Origin: an uncultured Clostridia bacterium
GTDB lineage: Bacteria > Bacillota > Clostridia > Christensenellales > CAG-1252
NCBI GenBank assembly: GCA_946626795.1
Contig: CAMOUZ010000003.1
Coordinates: 1 to 30,612 of the forward strand
Length of the DNA stretch: 30,612 bases
Direction: 5' to 3'
The first letter of the stretch is position 1; every line of letters begins with the position of its first letter. The position numbers were made by a program, and so were the translations under genes. A model generated the notes under the pieces. The model was not told where the DNA came from, did no database searches, and worked only from the letters and a program-made list of their open reading frames with translations. This document shows, piece by piece, positions 5,520 through 13,542 of the stretch.

Positions 5520-6599
5520 ATGATGCCCCGCAGAAAAACGCCGAAGATCGTCCTTATCGTGAGCGTGATTCTCACTGTCATTCTTCTTTTTTCGGCGTGT
5601 CAAAAACCCGTCCTTCCCTCCGACACGTACTCGCTTCACACCGAACTTCAAGCTTCTTATCTTGCGGACGATAAGGCGCATATAGACCGCTATGCTTCGG
5701 GGCAAGAAGAGCTCAGCCGTCCGCGTCCTGTAACACTTGATTTCTCGGAAATATCCGATAATCTCGAAGAAATAGAACTCTCGAAAGATCCAGATTTCGA
5801 CGCCTCTTTCACCTGCTCTTTGCAGGACAAAAAAGCGGAGATCTATAATCTCGAAATCGGCGTCACTTATTACTATCGCGTGAAGAAAAGCGACGGCGCA
5901 TACGGCGAAACAGCCGCCTTCCGCACGGAGGACGCCGCCCCGCGGAATCTTTACGTAAGCGGAGTCACAAACGTGCGCGATCTCGGCGGCTATACCCTTT
6001 CGAACGGACGCATCCGTCAAGGACTGCTCTATCGCGGCGGAAGACTGAATAAAAACAAGGCGGAGACGCCTACCCCGAGCATCACGGAAAAAGGGATCCG
6101 CACGATGAAAGAGACGATGGGGATAAAAACGGAGATCGACCTTCGTCGCGCCGACAATAACGAGATCGGCGCCCTCACCGCGAGCGTGCTCGGGGAGGAC
6201 GTCACCTATCTGAACCTCCCGATGACCTATGACACCAGCGAGATCTTGTCCGCGAACGAAGGCTCGATCCGCGCGCTTTTCGCCTGCCTCGCGAAGGAGG
6301 AGAACTACCCCATTTACTTCCATTGTTCCATCGGAACGGACAGGACGGGCTTCTCCGCTGTCTTGATGCTCTCCCTCCTCGGCGCGGAGCTCGACGACAT
6401 CGAACACGACTATTTATTCTCGAATTTCGGAAACATCGGCGGGAGCCGTTCCGTCATCGATTTCGGCGGATTTATCCTCTATCTCTCCCTTTTTAAGGGA
6501 GAGAGCCTTCGCGAAAAGACCGAGGCTTATCTCCTTTCCATCGGTGTTACGGCGGAAGAAATCGCCTCCTTCCGCGCCATCATGATCGAGCCGAATTAA
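5520..6599 (+). CDS. Lipoprotein tyrosine phosphatase (Y_phosphatase3-like)
   Basis: A 359-residue protein. The start has GAGGAGG eight bases upstream and lies just downstream of the promoter. It opens with a lipoprotein signal (MMPRRKTPK, hydrophobic helix, lipobox FSAC with C27), so the protein is exported and membrane-tethered. Residues about 55-140 look like a fibronectin III-type domain (ITYYYRVK-like strands, ending FRTED). The catalytic domain follows: NVRDLGGY, LLYRGGRL, EIDLRR, and the P-loop HCSIGTDRTG with nucleophile C269 and R275. This order is that of the tyrosine phosphatase family 3 / IphP group, which remove phosphate from phosphotyrosine or phosphoinositides. The extracellular location is notable. 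The substrate is unknown. Confidence 0.88.
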   Translation: MMPRRKTPKIVLIVSVILTVILLFSACQKPVLPSDTYSLHTELQASYLADDKAHIDRYASGQEELSRPRPVTLDFSEISDNLEEIELSKDPDFDASFTCSLQDKKAEIYNLEIGVTYYYRVKKSDGAYGETAAFRTEDAAPRNLYVSGVTNVRDLGGYTLSNGRIRQGLLYRGGRLNKNKAETPTPSITEKGIRTMKETMGIKTEIDLRRADNNEIGALTASVLGEDVTYLNLPMTYDTSEILSANEGSIRALFACLAKEENYPIYFHCSIGTDRTGFSAVLMLSLLGAELDDIEHDYLFSNFGNIGGSRSVIDFGGFILYLSLFKGESLREKTEAYLLSIGVTAEEIASFRAIMIEPN

Positions 6600-6668
6600 A
6601 ATTTCCCTATCTCCGCCGCAGGAATGCTTCCTTCGACAAGACAACGGAAGCCTTCCGAAGAATGAAAA

Positions 6669-6698
6669 AGCTGGCAGAGCGATCTGCCGGATTTTTTT
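6669..6698. terminator. Terminator between the phosphatase and rtcB
   Basis: GGCAGA (6673-6678) / TCTGCC (6683-6688), loop GCGA, followed by seven T's on the plus strand. On the minus strand it is followed by AGCTTTTTC, so it may serve both converging genes. Confidence 0.8.
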
Positions 6699-6746
6699 CA
6701 GAGTCTTATGCGACCGCTTTCGGATCGTCCCGCAAAACGTCGAAAG

Positions 6747-7958
6747 TCACGTCCCCGCCTTGAAATTATAGATCGGAGTGAGACGCTTCACGATCGTGCA
6801 AGTCGGGCGGATATTACGCGTGATGTCATGGATGCTCTTATACGCCATCGGGGATTCGTCGATGGTATGCATCCCCACGGACGTCGTATAGATGCCACGC
6901 ATCTCTTTTCTGTATTCATCCAAAGAGAGCTGTCTGCGCGCGTTTGCACGCGAGAGGAGACGTCCAGCGCCGTGCGGTGCGGAACAATTCCAATCCTCAT
7001 TCCCTTTTCCGACGCAGATCAGACTGCCGTCGCGCATATTGATGGGGATGAGGACGCGCTCTCCTTTCTCCGCCGAGATGGCGCCCTTCCTGAGGACGCC
7101 GCGTTTCACGTCGATGTAATTATGGATGGTATGGAAAGCGTCGGTCGCCCGAAGCCCCATCTTCTCTAAGATATAATCCGCCATCACTTCACGATTCTGC
7201 GCGGCGAATTCCACGCAGACGTCGAGATCGTGAAGATAGGCTTGAAGCGCATCGCCGCCGAGGCAACTACGCTCCCGCGAAACTGCGTTTTTCCTGCTGA
7301 GCCAAGCAGACTCCGCCTTTCGGAGCGAAGAAGCGATCTGTCCCTCCTTCCCCTCTCTTTTATAATTGCGAATGATCTCCTCTTTCTCGCGGAGATAGCC
7401 CGCCTTGTCCGCCGTCTCGTCCATCGCGACGTTGATATAATGCTCCGCCACCTGCGCGCCGAGATAACGACTGCCCGAATGGATGACGAGATACGCCTCG
7501 CCCTCTTCGTCGCGGTCCAGCTCGATGAAATGATTCCCGCCGCCGAGCGTGCCCAAACTGCAAGCCGCATACCCGATGCGCTTGATCTCCTTATAACACA
7601 AAAGGCGGGTGAAATCAAAGCTCGCCGGTGCGTCTCCCTGCCACACCCCGTGTCCGCTCGGAAGGGAATGCACCACGCGGTCGAAGGCTTCGAGGTCGAT
7701 CTCCGCATCCCCCAACGCCGCAATATACATGCCGCATCCGATATCCACGCCCACCATAGAGGGGGAAACCTTCTCCCCCACCGTCATCGTTGTGCCGATC
7801 GTACAACCGACGCCCGCATGCACGTCGGGCATAATGCGTATCTTACATCCTGCAAAGGTCGGATCATTTACCATCATCTTGATCTGTTCGCGCGCGGTAT
7901 GCTCGATATCATCCGTAAAACATTCCGCTGTATTGTATTTTCCTTTTACGGTTATCAT
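6747..7958 (-). CDS. rtcB: RtcB family RNA ligase
   Basis: A 403-residue member of the RtcB family, which joins 2',3'-cyclic-phosphate or 3'-phosphate RNA ends to 5'-hydroxyl ends using GTP and Mn2+. Visible signatures: MPDVHAGVGC (43-52), VGVDIGCG (69-76, the metal-binding cysteine), GGGNHFIE, HSGSR and SAPHGAGR, whose H329 corresponds to the residue that takes the GMP. The length matches the shorter bacterial RtcB forms. The ribosome binding site AAGGAGG is about seven bases before the ATG. No archease, RtcA or RtcR is nearby, and it is separated from the upstream antiporter gene by 259 bases with a hairpin, so it is probably monocistronic. RNA repair or recovery from ribotoxins is the usual role. 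Confidence 0.95.
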   Translation of the reverse strand: MITVKGKYNTAECFTDDIEHTAREQIKMMVNDPTFAGCKIRIMPDVHAGVGCTIGTTMTVGEKVSPSMVGVDIGCGMYIAALGDAEIDLEAFDRVVHSLPSGHGVWQGDAPASFDFTRLLCYKEIKRIGYAACSLGTLGGGNHFIELDRDEEGEAYLVIHSGSRYLGAQVAEHYINVAMDETADKAGYLREKEEIIRNYKREGKEGQIASSLRKAESAWLSRKNAVSRERSCLGGDALQAYLHDLDVCVEFAAQNREVMADYILEKMGLRATDAFHTIHNYIDVKRGVLRKGAISAEKGERVLIPINMRDGSLICVGKGNEDWNCSAPHGAGRLLSRANARRQLSLDEYRKEMRGIYTTSVGMHTIDESPMAYKSIHDITRNIRPTCTIVKRLTPIYNFKAGT

Positions 7959-8068
7959 ATTTCGATCCTCCTTTTCTTTTTTCGTCCTTGACTTTCCCCG
8001 CGGCGCGGTATCTTGCGCCCGAAACGGCGCCTTTTGCCATCGGAAGAATACATCGTTGACGGACTATC

Positions 8069-8096
8069 ATTATATCATATTAACGTCCGATTGCAA
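8069..8096 (-). promoter_or_regulatory. Promoter and roughly 100-base leader of rtcB
   Basis: Minus-strand TTGCAA (8096-8091), a 16-base spacer and TATAAT (8074-8069). The start near 8062 gives a leader of about 100 bases, GC-rich in its middle, with a GCGCC/GGCGC hairpin at 8015-8030. I do not recognise a known riboswitch in it. Confidence 0.65.
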
Positions 8097-8159
8097 GCAT
8101 TATTTTCTTTTATATAAGGTTTTTCGCGCGCATAAGCAAAGAAAGCCTATAAAGAAGAA

Positions 8160-8176
8160 GTCGGCGACGCACCGAC
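8160..8176 (-). terminator. Terminator-like hairpin after the antiporter gene
   Basis: GTCGG / CCGAC with a seven-base loop. On the minus strand it is followed by TTCTTCTTT. The T tract is interrupted, so strength is uncertain. It marks the probable end of the six-gene leftward run. Confidence 0.5.
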
Positions 8177-8217
8177 CTCTCTTTCTTTCTCTTTACACTG
8201 AATTTACGCCCCGAGGC

Positions 8218-9564
8218 TCATTCCTTCGATTCTGTCTCGGAGGCGGCTTCTTGCGAAGCGTCCCCAGACGATACATCCTCCTGCGGATCCGAAAGCGGGT
8301 CTCCCGCCGCCGCGATCTCTCCCGACGCGGGAATATCCCCCGTAAGACTTCCCTCCGCAGAGGCAAGTATAGGCGCGGGGTGCTTTCCCACCATCACCTT
8401 CAAAATCACGGGGGTGATGAGCGAGGAGATCAAAATGATGGCGAGGATGAAGGGCATAATATTCGCGTCCACCATACCGGACTGTATCCCCTTCTCCGCG
8501 CAAATGAGCAAAACCTCCGCGCGCACCATCATGCCGACGCCCACCGCCGCGGACTCTCTGAGACTGAAACGGCAGAGCAAAGCGCCCGATCCGCACCCGA
8601 TGACCTTGCTGAGAAGACCCACCGCGGCATAACAAACGCCGAAAAGCAGAATGCCCGTATCAATGGCGGAGAACTGCGTGGTGATGCCGATATTCGCAAA
8701 GAAGACGGGCAGGAAGAAGAGGCAAAGCGTGCTCGTGAAGGAATCTATCTCCTTCGCTTCCTCCGTCCCCGAAAGCATAAGCCCGATGAAGAATGCGCCC
8801 GTGATATCCGCCACGCCGCAGAATTCCTCCGCCGCATAGGCGTATAGGAAAGCGAGCGCCACGCCGAGCACTTTCAAAAAGTCCTTCGGAAGTCCCTTGG
8901 CAGAGAGCTTCTTAAAGAGCCACCGCAGCAAGAACCCGAGCGGGATCGCAACGGCGAAGAAGATCACTGTCTTCAAAATGACAATGCCGACATTCCCGCC
9001 TTCGCCGCCGAGCCCTGCGGCGAAACTCAGAAGAATGACGCCGATGATGTCATCCAAAATGGCGGCGGTGACGATGGTCGTCCCCACTTTCCCATTCAGC
9101 TTGCCCATTTCTTTTAAGGTGGCGACGGTCACGCTGACCGACGTCGCCGTCAAAATAACGCCGTAAAAGAAATAACTCACCGCCTTCGAGGCAGTGAGCC
9201 CCGCAAAGCCGTGATTCAGGAAAAGGCACGCCACAAGGAAGCCGAAAATGATAGGCGCCGCGACGCCGAGAAGAGTCACGATGACGGCGGCTTTCCCCGT
9301 CTGTTTCACCATCTTTATGTCCGTGCCGAGCCCCGCGGAGAACATGATGAGGATCACGCCGATCTTTGCGAAGAAAGCGAGCCCGCCTTCCGTGAAGCTC
9401 GTGATGATCGTCTGCCCCGGGATCAGCCGCAGCAGCCCAAGCAAAATGCCGGCGAGCAGCTCGCCCACGACGAAAGGAAGGTGCAGCTTCTTGCAAGCTC
9501 CGCAAAGAATTCCGGATAGGACGAAGATCATCGCCAAAGGTAATAAGATGGAAAAGACCTGCAT
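8218..9564 (-). CDS. CPA2-type cation/proton antiporter
   Basis: A 448-residue protein with about 12 hydrophobic segments. Family features: GELLAGILLG (34-43), ATSVSVTVATLKEMG (140-154) and the double aspartate ILDDIIGVI (D171-D172), as in electrogenic Na+/H+ exchangers of the NapA/KefB-like Na_H_Exchanger family. It exchanges Na+ or K+ for protons across the membrane. No RCK/TrkA regulatory domain is present. Instead there is a disordered acidic tail of about 55 residues (from roughly 392), rich in S, D, E and A. The start has CGAGG upstream and lies 11 bases after the stop of the AdoMetDC-like gene, so it is the last gene of the operon. Whether it works with the TIR locus or only shares transcription is not shown by sequence. 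Confidence 0.88.
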   Translation of the reverse strand: MQVFSILLPLAMIFVLSGILCGACKKLHLPFVVGELLAGILLGLLRLIPGQTIITSFTEGGLAFFAKIGVILIMFSAGLGTDIKMVKQTGKAAVIVTLLGVAAPIIFGFLVACLFLNHGFAGLTASKAVSYFFYGVILTATSVSVTVATLKEMGKLNGKVGTTIVTAAILDDIIGVILLSFAAGLGGEGGNVGIVILKTVIFFAVAIPLGFLLRWLFKKLSAKGLPKDFLKVLGVALAFLYAYAAEEFCGVADITGAFFIGLMLSGTEEAKEIDSFTSTLCLFFLPVFFANIGITTQFSAIDTGILLFGVCYAAVGLLSKVIGCGSGALLCRFSLRESAAVGVGMMVRAEVLLICAEKGIQSGMVDANIMPFILAIILISSLITPVILKVMVGKHPAPILASAEGSLTGDIPASGEIAAAGDPLSDPQEDVSSGDASQEAASETESKE

Positions 9565-9575
9565 ATTTGCCTCGA

Positions 9576-10370
9576 TTATTTGATGCTGTTATTCCTCCAC
9601 GCCGAGCTGCGGGCGTATTGCTCGCGCGACGTCTTGGAATTCCAAGCGTATTTCGCGCCGCGGATCACGAGATGGTACTCCGCTTTATCCCCGTACAGAC
9701 TCTCGATGAGCGCGCGTATCTTCTTATCGTCGAGAAACTTACAAGAGAAGATGTCCATATAAAGCCTTCTCGCCTTGATCTCGTAATGAATGGAGATATG
9801 CGACTGCGCCACGAGCACGATGCCGGAGATATAATGCGGATCCTTATTCGTGTCGAAAATGACGTAAGGACGGGAAATGGGGAGCATATCGATCTTCTCA
9901 GGAATGGAATCCAAAAGAAGATTGATCTTCTCCATCGTCATATCCACGTCGCTGACGTTGATGAGATAGTGCGGACCGAAATCCGCCGCGTCCGCGTCGT
10001 CCTTCTCGGGGAAAGAATCCGAAAAACGCCTGTCCACGAGCTCAGACTGCACCTTGCGCGCATAGAGACGGCTCGTAAAAGCCTTCTCCGCTTCCTGCGA
10101 CGTGAAGAACTCATCGCAGAAAACGTCCGCGAAATAACAGCCCTTATACGGGAAAGTATGAATGGTCACGTGACCGCCCTTGCAAAAGCAAAAAGCCGAG
10201 ATCCCACCGTCATAAGCGTCTTCGCAATAATAATACGGCAGAAGAAAAGGCGGCATCACGGGCGAAAGGGACAAGTCCTGCATCACCTTGATGAAGAGCT
10301 CGTTCACACACATCAGATTATTGGCGTTCTCTTCGTCCGTCCCGTATGCGTCCAACATATAATGTAACAT
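9576..10370 (-). CDS. Duplicated S-adenosylmethionine decarboxylase-like protein
   Basis: A 264-residue protein that reads as two tandem SpeD/SpeH-like halves. Bacterial enzymes are normally about 120-130 residues and self-cleave before a serine to create a pyruvoyl group. The second half (about 132-264) has QSHISIH with S190, H195 and C210, at the +5 and +20 spacing of the catalytic Ser/His/Cys of the prokaryotic enzyme. The Glu normally before the Ser is Gln. The first half (1-115) has KGGHVTIH and VFC: the His (H71) and Cys (C85) are kept, but the Ser is Gly66, so it cannot self-process. SpeD relatives decarboxylate AdoMet for spermidine synthesis, and some have shifted to arginine or ornithine. 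AAGGAG precedes the ATG. It sits 27 bases after the 729-residue gene and 11 before the antiporter. No spermidine synthase is nearby. Confidence 0.75.
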   Translation of the reverse strand: MLHYMLDAYGTDEENANNLMCVNELFIKVMQDLSLSPVMPPFLLPYYYCEDAYDGGISAFCFCKGGHVTIHTFPYKGCYFADVFCDEFFTSQEAEKAFTSRLYARKVQSELVDRRFSDSFPEKDDADAADFGPHYLINVSDVDMTMEKINLLLDSIPEKIDMLPISRPYVIFDTNKDPHYISGIVLVAQSHISIHYEIKARRLYMDIFSCKFLDDKKIRALIESLYGDKAEYHLVIRGAKYAWNSKTSREQYARSSAWRNNSIK

Positions 10371-10397
10371 AATCTCTCCTTCGCCCGATCCTCAGGC

Positions 10398-12587
10398 TCA
10401 ATCGAAAAGTTCGTCGAAATCTCTGCAATTCACGATAAAGGGCTCGATCCACCAATTCTTATTCGAGCGCGCCACATTGGGCAAGCAATAATACGCCTCG
10501 CCCATGCGATACTCGAAGTCCGTAAGGATCTTGATCTCCTTATCCTCCTGCCCTTCTTCTCCCGTGAGGAGGAAGGTCATGGTCTTATAGCCGTCGCGAT
10601 TGCTGAAATTGCTGATATAAATGGCGCAAGCGGGATACACCGCCTCCACGACGTTATGCGTCTTGAAGCCGCCGTTCTTGATATACTGCAAGAAGCGCAT
10701 CGAATTCGCGATGAGCTTATCGATATTCTGCTTGCTCTTCTCCGTCCAATCGAAGCCGACGCCCAAGAGCTTTTTGAGATCCACGCCGATGATGATCTCG
10801 GACTTCCCGATCACACTGCGCATGTATTTCGTCTCGTCGCGCACGCTTCCCGAATTGAAGGCGCAGTCCTCGCAGAGCTGTTTGAAAGCGTCGGAGGGCA
10901 CGGGGATATCCTTCAAACGCTCCGCCCAATCCTTCGCCTCGCGGTGGAAGGCGTCGATCGCCTGCTTTTGATATTCCTTGATCTCCTCTTCACTCAGCGC
11001 GCGAGAGAAAGCCGTCACGTCGAAATTATCCATCACGGCGGCATAAGCGAAGATGCCGCGATAGAAGCAGATCAAACGACGGAAGACCCCGCCCATGATC
11101 TCGGAGAGCATTTTGAGCTGGACGTCCCTGTCGCGATTGTATTTCAGTTTCTCGATGGATAGGATCACCTCGTCGATGCTCCAAAGGCTCACGCCGTGCT
11201 GCTGCTTCTCCGGCGCGGAGCACGCATTCAGGCTGTCCACGATAAGGCGCGCCTTGATCTCGGCATTGCGCTTCTCGGAGAAAGAGCCCGAATTCTTCTC
11301 CTCCTGACGGATGAAGCCCGTGAGCTTATTTCCGACATAAGACTCCTGTATCTTCCGATCCAGCTCTTTCTGCGTCAAACGACAGATCGAGAGACTCTGA
11401 TGGAAGCGGATCCCCAGCTCTTTCAGGAGGGAATGCATAATGTGGGGATTATAATAAAGGAGCTCGTAAAGCACCTTGGTCGGGCTCGCCTCGATGAGCA
11501 GGATGATGCTCACATTATCCCAATTATAGTGATCCACGGAAAACTCCGTCGCCATGGGATCGTTGGAAGCGAAAGACCCGGGATACGCCGAATAAAAACG
11601 ATTATATAGATTCCGCTTGTCGTCGTCCGTCATCGAATCCGAGATGGAGAGAGCGAGATTTTTGATGTAACGATAATTGATGGTGTGGATGTCCTCGATG
11701 AAGCCTTTCTGCTCCGAAGTCTCCTCTCCTTCAAGCTGTTGTCCCGTGATCTCGCAGAAGACGTCGCCGCAGTTTCGATTGATGGAGATGGAATTATCCT
11801 CTCCGAGCTCCAAGGTCTCGGGCTCGTCCTCAGCAATGTAATAATTGATACAGCCGCTGCCGTCCACCGTATTATAGGAAAGCATCAGCTTGGAATTCGT
11901 CACCGTCAGGCTCTCCAAGAAATAGAAACGCTGACGCCTGCCCATATTCACCTTGATGATGGTGCGATTGCAATAAAACTTGCTCTCATCCGTCCAGCTA
12001 TGGACGTGGAAGACAAAGTCGTCGTTCTCCCCTTCGAGAGAAACGTTGCGGAGGAAGGTGAGACTCGGGAGGAGCTTCATGAACATCCCCTGCATCTCCT
12101 CCAAGGAATTCTCCAAACGGGAGGTCTTCTGCCATTCCATGATCTTGCGGAAATAGCTGTGAAAATCGATCCTTCTGCTCGTCTGCATGAAATCGGGAAT
12201 ATATTCGCCGAGGGAATTCTCGCCCGTGAGGTCGATATAAAGATCCATCAGGACGAACTGAATGAGCTCGGTATTCACCGCCCGCCCGATATACAGCTTG
12301 CTGAGGATATCGTACACCCTTTTCGCATTGGACGAGAAAGAGGCGACGTCGATCTCCGCGATATTGTCGATCATACGGCGATAACAGGCGTAGATATACA
12401 TAAAGCTGAGGTTCAGGGCGTTATTGATGTATTTATAATAATTGTTGCCTTTCCACAAGCTCTTTTTGGCAAGGACGTCTTCGTCATTCTCACCGAAGAT
12501 ATAAAGACGGAGATTCTCATCGGGAATGAGCCGTCTCAATTCGTTCATGAGCTCCAAGTTTTTGGTTTTGGAATCATTCTTCTCCAT
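10398..12587 (-). CDS. Unrecognised 729-residue protein of the TIR/ATPase operon
   Basis: I do not recognise a family. The start is the ATG at 12587 with AGGAG five bases upstream; a GTG two codons earlier overlaps that site. The protein is soluble, with no signal peptide or membrane helix. An N-terminal helical part (about 1-180, with NNYYKYINNALNLSFMYIYA) is followed by a beta-rich part (about 185-290, with FVFHVHSWTDESKFYCNRTI and RQRFYFLESLTVTNSKLML), then a long helical region to the C-terminus ending WWIEPFIVNCRDFDELF. No nucleotide-binding or catalytic motif stands out. It follows the KGGxGRT ATPase gene by 12 bases, which suggests the two proteins function together. A sensor, scaffold or adaptor is a guess. 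Confidence 0.8.
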   Translation of the reverse strand: MEKNDSKTKNLELMNELRRLIPDENLRLYIFGENDEDVLAKKSLWKGNNYYKYINNALNLSFMYIYACYRRMIDNIAEIDVASFSSNAKRVYDILSKLYIGRAVNTELIQFVLMDLYIDLTGENSLGEYIPDFMQTSRRIDFHSYFRKIMEWQKTSRLENSLEEMQGMFMKLLPSLTFLRNVSLEGENDDFVFHVHSWTDESKFYCNRTIIKVNMGRRQRFYFLESLTVTNSKLMLSYNTVDGSGCINYYIAEDEPETLELGEDNSISINRNCGDVFCEITGQQLEGEETSEQKGFIEDIHTINYRYIKNLALSISDSMTDDDKRNLYNRFYSAYPGSFASNDPMATEFSVDHYNWDNVSIILLIEASPTKVLYELLYYNPHIMHSLLKELGIRFHQSLSICRLTQKELDRKIQESYVGNKLTGFIRQEEKNSGSFSEKRNAEIKARLIVDSLNACSAPEKQQHGVSLWSIDEVILSIEKLKYNRDRDVQLKMLSEIMGGVFRRLICFYRGIFAYAAVMDNFDVTAFSRALSEEEIKEYQKQAIDAFHREAKDWAERLKDIPVPSDAFKQLCEDCAFNSGSVRDETKYMRSVIGKSEIIIGVDLKKLLGVGFDWTEKSKQNIDKLIANSMRFLQYIKNGGFKTHNVVEAVYPACAIYISNFSNRDGYKTMTFLLTGEEGQEDKEIKILTDFEYRMGEAYYCLPNVARSNKNWWIEPFIVNCRDFDELFD

Positions 12588-12599
12588 AAGCACTCCTAT

Positions 12600-13517
12600 T
12601 TACGCATTAAAAGAATCGTCCGTATTGTCCCTTATGATATCCGCGAGGAGGACGTACTTATTATAGGCGGCTTCCTCGTCTTCATTGCGCGACTCGATAT
12701 TCGCGAGCACACCTTCGAGCCACATAAAGCGCGGCACCATCGGGATGCCGAATTCGTCGCCCGTAAGCATTTCGAGATGGAGGGTATTTTTATCCTCGTC
12801 GAGATTCATCTTGATGGCGTTTTTCAGATTCAGCTTCGCGGTGATGGGATAAGAATCGCCGTCGATATTCATACGCATCGGGGGCACGACGTTGGGCACG
12901 ATGATGATGTCCTTCATATTATTTTCCTGCTCAAACCTTTTGAGATAACGGATCGTACCTTCGCGGAACTGCTTGGTGGGGCGCATGCAGCAGACCATGA
13001 TCTGCGTGCTGTTCGTGCTCCATTTCGCCGTCATTTGGTCGCCCGCCGCCGAGTCGAAGACCACTGCGGCGCAGTCATAATCCTCGCAAAGTTGGAGGAG
13101 GGTCGTAAGGTGCGGCGAAGTCTTCGCGTCGTAATTCGAACTATTGGAATCCTCGATCATGCCGCCGTCCTTCGCGGGAAGGAAAAGCACCGCATCCTCT
13201 TCGAGCCCGAAGAAAGATCCGACTTTACAAAGCTGAGAAAAGAAAGGATGCTTGTCGATGGGCGCGCTCGTATTCGTATGCCCCGGGATGCCCTGTCCGA
13301 GGCAGTATTGGACATAACAATTCGAGCGATACGCCTCGTCCGCCTTGTCGAGGAGATAAGTCAAGCCCGCGGAGTCGATATCCATATCCACGAGCACGAT
13401 CGGGGTCTCGGGCGTGGCGTTCAGGTGATCCTCATCGCCGAGAATGGGGATGAGATTTACGAGAGCGGACGTTCTGCCCGCGCCGCCTTTATAGCTGAAA
13501 AAAGTGAGAGATTTCAT
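12600..13517 (-). CDS. KGGxGRT deviant-Walker ParA/MinD-like ATPase
   Basis: A 305-residue SIMIBI-class P-loop protein. Residues 9-17, YKGGAGRTS, form a deviant Walker A in which the usual KGGxGKT lysine is arginine, the KGGVGR variant. VLVDMDID (41-48) is the switch I/A' aspartate strand, and AAVVFDSAAGD (150-160) is the Walker B-like strand. ParA/MinD relatives dimerise on ATP and position cargo or act as switches. The GR variant is found in proteins encoded beside TIR and other effector domains rather than in chromosome partitioning. No ParB-like gene or parS-like repeat is nearby. AAAGGAGG lies nine bases before the ATG. Lys10 is the signature lysine, so ATP binding is likely. Control of the TIR protein is inference from context. 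Confidence 0.82.
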   Translation of the reverse strand: MKSLTFFSYKGGAGRTSALVNLIPILGDEDHLNATPETPIVLVDMDIDSAGLTYLLDKADEAYRSNCYVQYCLGQGIPGHTNTSAPIDKHPFFSQLCKVGSFFGLEEDAVLFLPAKDGGMIEDSNSSNYDAKTSPHLTTLLQLCEDYDCAAVVFDSAAGDQMTAKWSTNSTQIMVCCMRPTKQFREGTIRYLKRFEQENNMKDIIIVPNVVPPMRMNIDGDSYPITAKLNLKNAIKMNLDEDKNTLHLEMLTGDEFGIPMVPRFMWLEGVLANIESRNEDEEAAYNKYVLLADIIRDNTDDSFNA

Positions 13518-13542
13518 AGCCTATTCCTCCTTTGGAGCTTGA

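Noticed and set aside
7959..8062. Riboswitch in the rtcB leader
   Set aside because: There is a hairpin, but I could not match the leader to any aptamer consensus that I know.
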